From an uncultured Colwellia sp. (GTDB lineage: Bacteria > Pseudomonadota > Gammaproteobacteria > Enterobacterales > Alteromonadaceae), in the NCBI GenBank assembly GCA_913057925.1, contig CAJXPG010000028.1:1-34628 (forward strand): DNA of 34,628 bases, in the 5' to 3' direction. Shown here in pieces: positions 1 through 8,653 of the stretch. The notes under the pieces are model-generated. The model saw only the letters and a list, made by a program, of their open reading frames with translations. It had not been told where the DNA came from and made no database searches. The position numbers and the translations under genes were made by a program. The number at the start of each line of letters is the position of its first letter. Positions within the stretch are counted from its first letter, which is position 1.

Positions 1-30
1 TCGGCAGCGTCAGATGTGTATAAGAGACAG
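1..30 (+). other. Nextera/Tn5 adapter (artificial sequence)
   Basis: The first 30 bases match the Illumina Nextera Read 1 transposase adapter lacking its first three bases, ending in the 19-bp Tn5 mosaic end AGATGTGTATAAGAGACAG (12-30). This is library-preparation sequence, not genome. Genomic sequence starts at about 31, so the promoter of the first gene is missing. Confidence 0.97.
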
Positions 31-45
31 GTCTAATATGGGCGC

Positions 46-669
46 ATGAAAATAACACATGATAAAAAATCGCGAGGCAGGCCGGCGAAGTCAGGCAGAG
101 ATACCGCACAAACGAAGGCGGCACTGATAAACAGTGGTGTTGAACATTTTACTGAATTTGGTTTTGCTTCTTCTGGTTTGGATAAGATTTTAAAGAAGGT
201 TTCAGTACCAAAAGGATCTTTTTATTATTACTTCGCCAATAAAGAGGATTTTGGTTTAGCGGTAATTAGCCATTACGATGGTTATTTTTCTCGTAAACTT
301 GCAATACATTTAAATAATGAAACGCTGTCAGCGGAGCAAAGGTTATTAAGCTTCGTTGAAGATGCTAAGTCAGGCATTGAAAAGTATCAGTACCGCCGTG
401 GTTGCTTAGTAGGCAATTTAGAACAAGAAGTGTCTGTGTTACCACCAAGTCATCGGGACAAGTTGTCTCAGGTTATGCAGGGGTGGCAACGTAAAGTGGC
501 GAGCAATATAAAGCTTATTAATAGTACAACTAGCCAGCAAGAGAGTGAATCACTGGCTGAATTTTTTTGGATCGGCTGGGAAGGTGCGGTAAGTCGCTGC
601 AAATTAGTTAAAAGCATACAGCCGATTGACCTTTTTATTGGGCATTTTTTACAGCTGATTAGAAAGTAA
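46..669 (+). CDS. acuR: TetR-family transcriptional repressor, AcuR type
   Basis: TetR-family regulator of 207 residues. An N-terminal helix-turn-helix (about residues 22-70) carries the family pattern VPKGSFYYYFANKEDF. The C-terminal ligand domain has YRRGCLVGNLEQE and FWIGWEGAVSRCKL, which I recognise from AcuR, the acrylate-responsive repressor of acuI and DMSP genes. It ends 48 bases before acuI on the same strand, with a TAGAC-N5-GTCTA dyad between them, the usual site for a TetR repressor controlling its neighbour. NemR-type regulators bind similar TAGACC/GGTCTA sites and are the main alternative, but adjacency to acuI favours AcuR. The cysteine in RRGC might sense electrophiles such as acrylate; that is inference. 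Its own promoter is lost to the contig end. Confidence 0.85.
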   Translation: MKITHDKKSRGRPAKSGRDTAQTKAALINSGVEHFTEFGFASSGLDKILKKVSVPKGSFYYYFANKEDFGLAVISHYDGYFSRKLAIHLNNETLSAEQRLLSFVEDAKSGIEKYQYRRGCLVGNLEQEVSVLPPSHRDKLSQVMQGWQRKVASNIKLINSTTSQQESESLAEFFWIGWEGAVSRCKLVKSIQPIDLFIGHFLQLIRK

Positions 670-687
670 AATTTTTTTGTTAATTAA

Positions 688-702
688 TAGACGACCGGTC
701 TA
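688..702. promoter_or_regulatory. Operator dyad TAGAC-N5-GTCTA upstream of acuI
   Basis: Perfect inverted repeat TAGAC GACCG GTCTA centred on 695, containing the 8-bp palindrome GACCGGTC (693-700). It lies between the acuR stop (669) and the acuI ribosome-binding site (708-713), so a bound TetR dimer would block acuI expression. It resembles known NemR/AcuR-type sites; assignment to the adjacent AcuR is inference. Confidence 0.7.
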
Positions 703-717
703 TATTTGGAGGGTTAT

Positions 718-1701
718 ATGTTTAACTGTTTACTAGTAAATAAAGATGACAAAGGTTACAGCGCATCAGTAGCTGAGTTGTCAGATGACAAATTAGTTCA
801 AGGTAATGTCTTAGTTAACGTTCAATACAGCACGCTAAATTACAAAGATGCTTTAGCTATTACAGGGACGGCGCCGGTAATTCGAAGCTTTCCTATGGTG
901 CCAGGCATTGATTTTGTCGGGACTGTTGAGCAAAGCGAAACTGATGAGTTTAATGTGGGCGATCAAGTGTTACTTAATGGCTTTGGTGTCGGTGAAAAAT
1001 ACATGGGTGGCTTGTCTCAAAAAGCTAAAGTAAATAGTGATTGGTTAATTCATTTACCTGATGGCATCTCGCCATTGCAATCTATGTCAATTGGCACCGC
1101 GGGTTATACTGCAATGTTATGTATTCTTGCGTTAGAGAAAAATGGTTTAACCCCTGAAAATGGCAAGGTACTCGTTACCGGGGCGACCGGTGGTGTGGGA
1201 AGTTTTGCTGTAAAACTATTGTCATTAATGGGCTATACCGTTGTTGCTTCAACAGGTAGTAACGAGCAGCATGATTATTTAACTAATTTAGGCGCGAGTG
1301 AAATCATTGATCGAGCAGAATTATCATCTGCTGGTAAACCGTTAATGAAAGAGCAGTGGGCAGGAGCTGTTGATTCAATTGGCAGTCATACGCTAGCTAA
1401 TGTTTGCGCCAGTATTCAATATGGCGGAAGTGTTGCTGCTTGTGGTCTTGCACAAGGTATGGATTTACCGGCATCAGTAGCACCGTTTATTTTACGCGGT
1501 GTTTCTTTGTTAGGTATTGATAGCGTAATGCGTCCTAAAGCAGACAGAGTTGCAGCATGGCAGAAACTGTCTGAACTTTTAACTGAAAATGAAATGCAAT
1601 CAATTGCGCATGTCATTGGTTTAGAAGAGTCGATTACAGTGGCAGAAAAATTACTTAAGGGTGATGTTACTGGTCGTATCGTGGTAGATGTGAATAAGTA
1701 A
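718..1701 (+). CDS. acuI: Acryloyl-CoA reductase (NADPH), AcuI/YhdH family
   Basis: Zinc-independent medium-chain dehydrogenase of 327 residues that reduces toxic acryloyl-CoA to propionyl-CoA with NADPH, in the cytoplasm. The N-terminal GroES-like domain shows LNYKDALAITG and the family signature VPGIDFVGTVE. The Rossmann domain has the nucleotide loop VTGATGGVGSFAVKLL at about residues 153-168, followed by YGGSVAACGLA. Length is normal for the family. I place the start at ATG 718 because the Shine-Dalgarno GGAGGG (708-713) sits four bases upstream and would overlap the alternative in-frame TTG at 706. The acuR-acuI pair is the classical acrylate detoxification unit of DMSP-degrading marine bacteria; no DMSP lyase is visible in the window, but sequence to the left is missing. 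Confidence 0.93.
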   Translation: MFNCLLVNKDDKGYSASVAELSDDKLVQGNVLVNVQYSTLNYKDALAITGTAPVIRSFPMVPGIDFVGTVEQSETDEFNVGDQVLLNGFGVGEKYMGGLSQKAKVNSDWLIHLPDGISPLQSMSIGTAGYTAMLCILALEKNGLTPENGKVLVTGATGGVGSFAVKLLSLMGYTVVASTGSNEQHDYLTNLGASEIIDRAELSSAGKPLMKEQWAGAVDSIGSHTLANVCASIQYGGSVAACGLAQGMDLPASVAPFILRGVSLLGIDSVMRPKADRVAAWQKLSELLTENEMQSIAHVIGLEESITVAEKLLKGDVTGRIVVDVNK

Positions 1702-1746
1702 TAAGGCAGAAATATTATTTATAATAAAGTCATGCCCTTATATTCG

Positions 1747-1786
1747 AACTCATTGTTAGCGCTGGTTATTGCTATCAATGAGTTTT
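1747..1786 (+). terminator. Probable terminator after acuI
   Basis: AACTCATTG (1747-1755) pairs with CAATGAGTT (1776-1784). After a single T/T mismatch, TAGC (1757-1760) pairs with GCTA (1771-1774), leaving a 10-base loop. The stem runs into TTTT (1783-1786). The stem is strong but the U-tract is short, so termination may be partial. Confidence 0.5.
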
Positions 1787-1845
1787 GTGCATAATTGTCC
1801 AATATAGTAGACTCGTCACAGAAAATTACATTTTTGGTGCAGTCT

Positions 1846-4206
1846 ATGAAGTTGAAAAAAACGATAAGTCTAATAAGTGCAATTACCCTTCTTGCGGGTT
1901 GTGATTTTGATGCCGGCGAACGAACTATATTTCAGGATGAAGATAACATTTCATTAATTGAGCGAACAATCACTGGCTCTGATGATGGCAGTTATGTAAT
2001 AGCTTCCTGTATTGCCGTACCTGCAACTTGGGATAATGCTATTGAAGTGACTGCTACAGGTAGTCATCAAGTAAACGGTGAAACTCAAGCCCTTGAAGTG
2101 ACACCACAAGCATACCCTGAAGGAGTTACTCAGCTCGAAAACCATTACGGATTACCTGATCATAGTTGGCAGTGCTTTACAGATATTGCACGCGATTATT
2201 TGAGTAGTGATAGTGCAAAAATTGCTTTTAGTTTAACGCCACAGTCAGATAGCGCCATGGTTTATACTACATTGGGTATCGTTGCTGATGGTTCTAGAAA
2301 TGATCATTATTATGGTAACCTTGCTGGCCATCAAATGTTAACCAGTGATACAGTTGATGCCCATTGGGTAAAAGCAGCTGAGAGCGTAGAGCTTTCTAAT
2401 ATAGAAACTCTTGAATTAGCAGATAAAACTTTATTGTTTAGCAATGCTTTATATCAAGATTTATCGTCTGAATTAACTACCCTCTTTAGCTTTGATCAAA
2501 CAGGGCTAAAAGAAATTGCTGAAATCCCACAAAGCGATTCATTGTATCTAGTCAATGGTATTTATATTTCGCATAAGACTTATAACGCTGACATTGATGG
2601 CGATGAACAAGACTGGACAGATATTCGCTATTCAACGGATCTATCTGATTGGTCAGATGCGGTTACTCTACCTAGAATAGCTCAAGTTCAGTGGGATCCA
2701 CGTGAACAGCAGTATATCGCTTTTACCAATGACTATAACTCGCCAACAGATAATGCCACTTATGTATCTGATAATCTCGTTACTTGGACGAAAGAATCAT
2801 GGGTGAATTTTCAATCTCCTAACGTTGCCTTTCTTGCTGATGGAACTGCCATTGTTGAGACCTCAAGTCGAAATGATCCCTACTGGATCCGTGACGCTAA
2901 CACAGATCAATGGAATCCCGTTGAGATCACTTCAGTTGAAGGTTACGAAGACTATGTTGGAACCATCAAATTCAGCGCGCAAAGAGTATGGGAAAACAAT
3001 AATCGTTTATTTACTACAGCGATTAGACAACTTACCGATGTGGGTGACTCAGGTTGGGACAATGAGCAGATAGTTTTTGGTTATTCTGATAATGGTACTG
3101 ATTGGGTTTGGACCGACTTAGGGTTATACGATGAAATCAGCTCTGACTATGACATTCAACATATCGGTGAAAATACAATTATTTATAGTACCAATAATGC
3201 TTTGTTGGTAAGTCATGATAAGGGCATAACTTGGCAAACAAAGACTAAACCTTCGATATTAGTAAGTGCGGACAAAAATTTAGAAACCTATATCAGCGGA
3301 GGTCGTATTGATAATTTACGTGTAGTTGGTGATTATTATATTGGCAATGCTAGCCTTTACACAGGAGCGCCTTCATCAAGTTCTGTGTTATTTAAGACCA
3401 AAGATTTTGAGAGCTATGAATTATTAGCGGTGAGTTCTTGGATTCAACCATTAATCTCTGCAACCCAAATACAATTTTTGGAAAGTCGACTTGATGGTAT
3501 GGCCTTACAAACCTTAACTGATGCCGCTTCAGATAACGATGGCGATTATATCAATGACACATTAGATGGTGATGACGATAATGATGGTGTTAAAGATGAG
3601 GAAGATGCTTTCCCGCTAGACTCTACTGAATCATTAGATACTGACAAAGATGGTATTGGTAATAACGCTGATACTGATGATGATGGCGACGGCGTTTTAG
3701 ATGAAGAAGATGCTTTTCCATTAGATGCAACCGAGTCAGTTGATACTGATAAAGATGCTATTGGTAATAATACTGATACTGATGATGACGGCGATGGTGT
3801 TTCAGATGAAGAAGATGTTTTTCCACTAGACTCTACTGAATCTGTTGACACCGATAAAGATGCTATTGGAAATAACGTTGATACTGACGATGACGGCGAT
3901 GGTATCTTAGATGATGAAGATGCGCTGCCTTTAGATGCAACTGAGTCTGTTGATACAGATAGTGATGGAATAGGTAACAATGCTGATACTGACGATGATG
4001 GTGATGGCGTTACAGATGAAGAAGATGTTTTTCCATTAGATGCCACTGAGTCTCAAGATTCAGATAGTGATGGTACGGGTGATAACAGCGATGCTACGCC
4101 TGATGGTATTGTTGAAGATATCATAGAAGAATCTTCAGGTGGTGCCATGCATTTTTCTTGGTTACTGGTATTATTGACCTTAATACGATTTCGTAAGCGC
4201 TATTAA
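1846..4206 (+). CDS. Lipoprotein with Asp-box repeats, TSP3-like Ca-binding repeats and GlyGly-CTERM tail
   Basis: Secreted protein of 786 residues with no named function. An N-terminal lipoprotein signal ends in LLAGC (Cys19). A roughly 550-residue globular region has several sialidase/BNR-like Asp-box motifs (SHDKGITW, SDNGTDW, YVSDNLVTW), suggesting a beta-propeller. Five 35-residue thrombospondin type-3-like repeats follow (DTDDDGDGV.DEED.FPLDATES), rich in Asp and expected to bind calcium. The tail SSGGAMHFSWLLVLL plus RFRKRY is a GlyGly-CTERM sorting signal: GG, one membrane helix, basic end. Such tails are cleaved by rhombosortase, usually on type II-secreted proteins. I chose ATG 1846 because the upstream TTG (1795) would put 17 polar residues before the signal peptide. 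Surface display or release is inference; substrate unknown. Confidence 0.8.
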   Translation: MKLKKTISLISAITLLAGCDFDAGERTIFQDEDNISLIERTITGSDDGSYVIASCIAVPATWDNAIEVTATGSHQVNGETQALEVTPQAYPEGVTQLENHYGLPDHSWQCFTDIARDYLSSDSAKIAFSLTPQSDSAMVYTTLGIVADGSRNDHYYGNLAGHQMLTSDTVDAHWVKAAESVELSNIETLELADKTLLFSNALYQDLSSELTTLFSFDQTGLKEIAEIPQSDSLYLVNGIYISHKTYNADIDGDEQDWTDIRYSTDLSDWSDAVTLPRIAQVQWDPREQQYIAFTNDYNSPTDNATYVSDNLVTWTKESWVNFQSPNVAFLADGTAIVETSSRNDPYWIRDANTDQWNPVEITSVEGYEDYVGTIKFSAQRVWENNNRLFTTAIRQLTDVGDSGWDNEQIVFGYSDNGTDWVWTDLGLYDEISSDYDIQHIGENTIIYSTNNALLVSHDKGITWQTKTKPSILVSADKNLETYISGGRIDNLRVVGDYYIGNASLYTGAPSSSSVLFKTKDFESYELLAVSSWIQPLISATQIQFLESRLDGMALQTLTDAASDNDGDYINDTLDGDDDNDGVKDEEDAFPLDSTESLDTDKDGIGNNADTDDDGDGVLDEEDAFPLDATESVDTDKDAIGNNTDTDDDGDGVSDEEDVFPLDSTESVDTDKDAIGNNVDTDDDGDGILDDEDALPLDATESVDTDSDGIGNNADTDDDGDGVTDEEDVFPLDATESQDSDSDGTGDNSDATPDGIVEDIIEESSGGAMHFSWLLVLLTLIRFRKRY
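3565..4089 (+). repeat. Five tandem 105-bp coding repeats (TSP3-like)
   Basis: Five consecutive 105-bp units, starting at 3565, 3670, 3775, 3880 and 3985, each encode 35 residues of the calcium-binding pattern D.DDDGDG..DEED..PLD.TES.D.D.D.IGNN. The units differ mainly at synonymous and a few conservative positions. The exact period makes copy-number change by slippage or recombination possible. Confidence 0.9.
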
Positions 4207-4261
4207 TTAACTACTTATTCACTAGCTGAATATTAATTACCCGAGTATTGAACTTACTTGT

Positions 4262-4930
4262 ATGGAAAACACCATGACTCATCCTATTATTGAAGATCTT
4301 AACTCCCGTCACACAGTTAAAAAGTATGACGCTAGCCGTAAAATACCAGAGGCAGACCTTCAGGTATTATTTGAAGCGATGCGTCTTTCGGCTTCATCAA
4401 TTAACTCACAGCCATGGAAGTTTATTGTTATTGAAAGCGGTAAAGCTAAACAGCGTATGACCAATACCTTCGCTAATATGCACGAGTATAATAAAAAGCA
4501 TATTTTTGATAGCTCACAAGTGATTCTTTTTGCGCATAATCCTAAATATACCCGTGAGGATTATGCCAAGGTAGTTGATAAAGGTATTGAAGATAATCGT
4601 ACGCAGGCAGAAAATAGAGAAGCGGCTTTTGGCGTATATTTATTTGCCGAGTTAAATACCAAAGCAGATGGCGATACCAGTACCTGGACCAAAGCGCAAA
4701 CGTATTTAGCCTTAGGTAATACTTTACATACTCTAGCGCGGTTAAAAATCGATGCTACGCCAATGGAAGGGATTGATCCTGAACTGGTTAATCAAGAATT
4801 CGCCGAGGAGCTAGCGGGTTACCAGTGTGATGTCGCTCTAGCTATTGGCTATCATCACCCAGAAGATGACTTTAATGCCAAGTTACCAAAATCACGCCTG
4901 GCATTAACTGAAGTATTAACGCGCATATAA
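4262..4930 (+). CDS. nfsB: FMN-dependent NAD(P)H nitroreductase, NfsB-like
   Basis: Nitroreductase-family flavoprotein of 222 residues (218 from the internal ATG), similar in length to E. coli NfsB (217). Family patterns visible in order: SRHTVKKYDASRKI near the N-terminus, SASSINSQPWKFIVIES (FMN-phosphate region), TYLALGNTLHTLARL, DATPMEGID, and the C-terminal GYHHPEDDFNAKLPKSR. It likely reduces nitro compounds, quinones or pteridines with NAD(P)H in the cytoplasm. Two starts are possible: ATG 4262 without an obvious ribosome site, or ATG 4274 with a weak GGA seven bases upstream. It stands alone between a surface protein and murB. Confidence 0.85.
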   Translation: MENTMTHPIIEDLNSRHTVKKYDASRKIPEADLQVLFEAMRLSASSINSQPWKFIVIESGKAKQRMTNTFANMHEYNKKHIFDSSQVILFAHNPKYTREDYAKVVDKGIEDNRTQAENREAAFGVYLFAELNTKADGDTSTWTKAQTYLALGNTLHTLARLKIDATPMEGIDPELVNQEFAEELAGYQCDVALAIGYHHPEDDFNAKLPKSRLALTEVLTRI

Positions 4931-4934
4931 ACCA

Positions 4935-4970
4935 AAGCTGCACGCAAGTAAATTCTGCAGCAGCTTCTTT
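4935..4970 (+). terminator. Weak possible terminator after nfsB
   Basis: AAGCTGC (4935-4941) can pair with GCAGCTT (4960-4966) across an 18-base loop, followed by CTTT. The long loop and short T-run make this a marginal call. Confidence 0.25.
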
Positions 4971-5049
4971 ACTAATCCTAGCTAATAACTGGTGTTAAGC
5001 TGATATTAAAGTACAATAATGCTTCTTTCAGCTTTTCATTTTCAAGTCT

Positions 5050-6108
5050 ATGCACTCAAACCTAGATTACTCGCTACAAAGCAGTAACAGCTTCAATATT
5101 AAGGTAAGTTGTTCACGCATTTATTTTCCATCGTCTTTGGCAGAGTTACAGCAATTACCTGACTTATCTTCAGAGAATTTTTATATTCTTGGAGAGGGCA
5201 GTAATTCACTATTCGTTGAGTCACAAGCGCCGATTATTATTCAGCCTAAATTCACCGGCATTGAAGTTAATGAGCAAGATGATCACTTTATTGTTCAAGT
5301 AGGGGCGGCTGAAAATTGGCACAACTTAGTATGCTTTTGTCTTGAACAAGGGATATTTGGTCTAGAGAATTTAGCATTAATCCCTGGCAGTGTTGGTGCA
5401 GCACCAGTACAAAATATTGGTGCTTATGGCGTCGATATTGCTGACTTTTGTCAAACAGTGGAATGGTTCGAATTTTCCAGCCAAACGATATTGCCATTGA
5501 GTAAAGCAGCATGCCAATTTGCTTATCGAGACAGTATCTTTAAGCAAGCACTTTACAATAAAGGCTTAATTACCCAAGTCACCTTTAAATTCCCGAAAGC
5601 GTGGCAAGCAAAGCTTTCTTATGCAGGTTTAGACACGCTTAATAAGGACTGCAGCGCTGATGAAGTTATGGCAAAGGTCATCGCTTTACGCAGTAGCAAG
5701 CTACCAGATCCTAAAACCTTGCCCAATGCTGGCAGTTTCTTCAAAAACCCGGTGGTAAGTGCTGAAAAATTCTCACAATTGCAGCAACAATACCCTACAA
5801 TGCCGCATTACTTACAAGCCAATGGCGAGGTTAAATTAGCGGCTGGTTGGTTAATTGATCAAGCCGGATTAAAAGGTTTTCGTCACCATGGCGTTGGGGT
5901 TCACCAACAACAAGCTTTAGTTTTGGTGAATTATGCTAGCGAACATGGCGCAGATATCATCAGTTTGGCAAAATATGTTCAGCAGCAAGTTTTTGATAAG
6001 TTTTCTATTAATATTTCTCCAGAGGTAAGGATGATTACCGAGCAAGGTGAAAAAGATTTTTCATCGCTTAGCGATATCAAGCCAATAAGTAGAAACAGTG
6101 ATGACTAA
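5050..6108 (+). CDS. murB: UDP-N-acetylenolpyruvoylglucosamine reductase
   Basis: MurB reduces UDP-GlcNAc-enolpyruvate to UDP-MurNAc with NADPH and FAD, the second committed step of peptidoglycan synthesis. The protein has 352 residues (E. coli 342), the type I form. FAD-binding motifs are LGEGSNSLF (about 47-55) and [19 protein letters not shown] (104-122). The substrate-binding loop FAYRDSIFK contains Tyr159 and Arg160. NAGSFFKNP carries catalytic Ser229, and PEVRMI carries Glu325, matching the E. coli Ser229 and Glu325 roles. The final 11 bases overlap birA, so murB-birA-coaX is one translationally coupled unit, the usual gammaproteobacterial arrangement. Confidence 0.97.
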   Translation: MHSNLDYSLQSSNSFNIKVSCSRIYFPSSLAELQQLPDLSSENFYILGEGSNSLFVESQAPIIIQPKFTGIEVNEQDDHFIVQVGAAENWHNLVCFCLEQGIFGLENLALIPGSVGAAPVQNIGAYGVDIADFCQTVEWFEFSSQTILPLSKAACQFAYRDSIFKQALYNKGLITQVTFKFPKAWQAKLSYAGLDTLNKDCSADEVMAKVIALRSSKLPDPKTLPNAGSFFKNPVVSAEKFSQLQQQYPTMPHYLQANGEVKLAAGWLIDQAGLKGFRHHGVGVHQQQALVLVNYASEHGADIISLAKYVQQQVFDKFSINISPEVRMITEQGEKDFSSLSDIKPISRNSDD

Positions 6109-7099
6109 AACAGTAAAAGAGCACCTGATTAAGTCGTTAGCACCAGGTCAATTTGTCTCAGGGCAATTACTTGGAGAAGCGCTAGGTATTAGCCGAACAG
6201 CCATTGCTAAACATGTAAAAGCACTGACTGAGATGGGGTTAGATATCTACAGTGTAACAGGCAAGGGCTATAAGTTGGCGCAACCACTTAACTTGCTTGA
6301 AAAAGAAAAAATTATTAGCGTGTTGGCTGCATCCATTGATACCAAAGGTAATCATAATTCTTTACCGTTGGTTGAAGTGCATAGCTTGATTGATTCGACC
6401 AATGATTATTTAATGCGTCGCTTACCCAATCAACTTTCTCAAGGGCAAGTATGTTTAGCTGAATATCAAAGTGCGGGTCGAGGCCGACGTGGTCGTCAAT
6501 GGATTTCACCATTTGGCTCACAAATCTACTTATCTATGTACTGGTATTTAGAGCAAGGCTTATCTGCTGCCATGGGATTAAGTTTAGTGACAGCACTGGC
6601 AGTAAGTGATGCAGTAAAAGCGCACAGTGATATACAAGTTCAGCTAAAGTGGCCAAATGATATTTACCTTGATGGCGTTAAATTAGCTGGAATATTAATT
6701 GATTTAGAAGGACAAGCGCTGGAGCCTAGCCATAGTGTTATCGGCATTGGTTTAAACCTTCACATGCCTGAAGATGCTGGGAAATTGATTGAACAAAAGT
6801 GGACTGATTTGCAGTCTCACAGTAATGTTGAAATTGATAGAAACGCCTTAAGTGCTCAATTGATCGCGTGTTTGCAGCAGCGATTGACCCAGTATCAACA
6901 ATCTGGTTTAGCTCCCATGCTAGATGAGTGGCATAACCATGATGCCTTTTTAGATAAACGCGTTAAGTTAATCACCGGTGATCGCACCACCCATGGCATA
7001 TGTCGGGGAGTCAATAACCAAGGTGCTTTGCTGCTTGAAGTCAACGGTCAGCTACAACTGATTTACGGTGGAGAGGTAAGCTTGAGGATGGATGAGTGA
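6098..7099 (+). CDS. birA: Biotin-protein ligase / biotin operon repressor
   Basis: Bifunctional BirA attaches biotin to the carboxylase carrier protein through biotinyl-5'-AMP and, when idle, represses biotin genes. An N-terminal winged helix (about residues 5-62, with [13 protein letters not shown]) is present, so this is the regulatory class. The catalytic domain has [11 protein letters not shown] (125-135), the biotinyl-AMP loop, and KWPNDIY. A C-terminal SH3-like domain follows. Its 333 residues compare with 321 in E. coli. Start is either GTG 6098 or ATG 6101, adjacent codons inside the murB end. It ends in a 4-base overlap with coaX. No bio genes occur in this window. Confidence 0.96.
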   Translation: MMTKTVKEHLIKSLAPGQFVSGQLLGEALGISRTAIAKHVKALTEMGLDIYSVTGKGYKLAQPLNLLEKEKIISVLAASIDTKGNHNSLPLVEVHSLIDSTNDYLMRRLPNQLSQGQVCLAEYQSAGRGRRGRQWISPFGSQIYLSMYWYLEQGLSAAMGLSLVTALAVSDAVKAHSDIQVQLKWPNDIYLDGVKLAGILIDLEGQALEPSHSVIGIGLNLHMPEDAGKLIEQKWTDLQSHSNVEIDRNALSAQLIACLQQRLTQYQQSGLAPMLDEWHNHDAFLDKRVKLITGDRTTHGICRGVNNQGALLLEVNGQLQLIYGGEVSLRMDE

Positions 7100-7839
7100 T
7101 TCTTTTAATAGACATAGGCAACAGCAGAACCAAATACGTTGAGCTTAAAGAGGGCCAGTTTTCGAAGACCACTCAACTGAGCAATAAAGCATTTAGTACG
7201 GATTATTTTAAAGACAAATTTAGTCGTGCAAGCAAGGTTGTGCTCGCCAATGTTGCTCATGAAAACCTAACCAGACAATTAAAAAACTGGTGTGATGAAA
7301 ATACTATTGCTTTTACTCAAGTGCATAGCGAGCAGCAAAAAAATGCCCTGACTTCAGCATACCAAGAGCCGACCACACTGGGTATTGACCGCTGGCTGGC
7401 ATTACTTGGCGCCACACGGCTTTACCCCAATCAGAATGTGCTGATTATTGACGCAGGAACCGCAACTACAGTCGACTTTGTTGATAATCTTGGTCAACAT
7501 CAAGGCGGTTGGATATTAGCGGGTATTCAGGCCTTATTTGACAGTATTCTTGCTAATAGCACCCTAGTTTTTGCTAAGGAAAAAGCACAAGCAAGTGTAA
7601 GCTTTGGTAAAAACACCTCAGATAATGTCAATAATGCCTGTTGGGCCGCGACGTTAGGTTTAATCAAACAAGCCATAAGCCAAGCTCAGCAGTTGGGCGA
7701 ACTTGAGCAAATTATTTTTACCGGGGGGAATGGTTCGGCATTAGCTGACTTATTAACTTCAGAAGATAATGACTTAATCACCAAGAATAGAGTCATTAAT
7801 AACCTTATATTTTATGGGCTACAAGAATACTGCGAATAG
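7096..7839 (+). CDS. coaX: Type III pantothenate kinase
   Basis: CoaX phosphorylates pantothenate, the first step of coenzyme A synthesis, and belongs to the acetate/sugar kinase (ASKHA) fold. The phosphate-1 motif LLIDIGNSRTKYVEL opens the protein. TLGIDRWLALLGA, then IIDAGTATTVDFVD with GGWILAG, form the substrate and phosphate-2 region, and IIFTGGNGSAL is the adenosine motif. Length 247 is normal. It begins with GTG in a GTGA overlap with the birA stop, the usual birA-coaX coupling. The type III enzyme is typically insensitive to CoA feedback and requires a monovalent cation (family knowledge). Confidence 0.95.
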   Translation: MILLIDIGNSRTKYVELKEGQFSKTTQLSNKAFSTDYFKDKFSRASKVVLANVAHENLTRQLKNWCDENTIAFTQVHSEQQKNALTSAYQEPTTLGIDRWLALLGATRLYPNQNVLIIDAGTATTVDFVDNLGQHQGGWILAGIQALFDSILANSTLVFAKEKAQASVSFGKNTSDNVNNACWAATLGLIKQAISQAQQLGELEQIIFTGGNGSALADLLTSEDNDLITKNRVINNLIFYGLQEYCE

Positions 7840-7900
7840 CACGTAGTAACGCTATAGTAAGTCATAATTATTTATTTTTTCCAACAGATTAGGAACAATC

Positions 7901-8632
7901 ATGAAAGCAGGTATTATTGGCGCAATGGAGCCAGAAGTTGCCATTTTAAAAGCTAAACTAACAGGTGCCCAATCAACTGAGCATGCGGGTTACACTTTCC
8001 ATCAAGGACAATTAGATGGCAGCGATGTTGTTATTGTTCAATCGGGTATTGGTAAGGTCGCCGCTGCGCTAGCGACGGCTGTGCTGATTGACAGGTTTGA
8101 CGTTGATTATTTAGTCAACACTGGCTCAGCTGGAGGCTTTGATGCTAGCTTAAAAGTAGGCGACATTGTGGTGAGTTCTGAAGTGCGTTATCACGATGTT
8201 GATTTAACGGCTTTTGGTTATGAAGTAGGACAGCTGCCAGCAAATCCAGCCGCTTTTATGCCACATAGCGAGCTTGTGGCAGCAGCAAAACAAGGTATTG
8301 AGCAATTAAGTCAAACGGCTGAGCAAAACATTCAAGCAATTGTTGGTTTAATTACTACAGGCGATACCTTTATGACCAAGGAAGATGATGTTGCTAAAGC
8401 ACGTGCTAACTTCCCAACCATGGCCGCTGTTGAGATGGAAGGTGCAGCAATAGCTCAAGCTTGTTTGCAGCTTAATACGCCATTTGTTGTTATTCGCTCG
8501 CTTTCTGATATTGCCGGTAAAGAGTCGCCGCATACTTTCGAAGAGTATTTAGAAACCGCCGCGGTTAATTCATCGCAGTTGGTGCTAAATATGCTTAACC
8601 AGCTTAAGGGCAAAACACTTAGCGCAGCTTAG
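7901..8632 (+). CDS. mtnN: 5'-methylthioadenosine/S-adenosylhomocysteine nucleosidase
   Basis: MtnN (Pfs) cleaves adenine from methylthioadenosine, S-adenosylhomocysteine and 5'-deoxyadenosine, serving methionine salvage and the activated methyl cycle; its S-ribosylhomocysteine product feeds LuxS where that is present. The 243-residue cytosolic protein shows IGAMEPEVAIL with catalytic Glu12, VNTGSAGG, TTGDTFM, AAVEMEGAAIAQ (Glu180) and SDIAG with Asp203, equivalent to E. coli Glu12, Glu174 and Asp197. A good ribosome site (AGGAAC) precedes ATG 7901. It is followed after 21 bases by a CobD/CbiB-like gene, suggesting cotranscription. Confidence 0.97.
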   Translation: MKAGIIGAMEPEVAILKAKLTGAQSTEHAGYTFHQGQLDGSDVVIVQSGIGKVAAALATAVLIDRFDVDYLVNTGSAGGFDASLKVGDIVVSSEVRYHDVDLTAFGYEVGQLPANPAAFMPHSELVAAAKQGIEQLSQTAEQNIQAIVGLITTGDTFMTKEDDVAKARANFPTMAAVEMEGAAIAQACLQLNTPFVVIRSLSDIAGKESPHTFEEYLETAAVNSSQLVLNMLNQLKGKTLSAA

Positions 8633-8653
8633 TTTGAATCGGCAGGATAACCA

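Noticed and set aside
1795..1845. Upstream TTG start for the GlyGly-CTERM lipoprotein
   Set aside because: It would place 17 polar residues before the signal peptide. ATG 1846 gives a standard lipoprotein n-region.
3546..4046. Long minus-strand open frame encoding a Ser-rich protein
   Set aside because: It is the mirror of the Asp-rich tandem repeats: Asp codons read as Ser/Val on the other strand. It has no ribosome site and no family pattern.
3565..4089. Regular repeats considered as a CRISPR array
   Set aside because: The period is 105 bp with no unique spacers, and the units are in frame within a protein. No cas genes are present.
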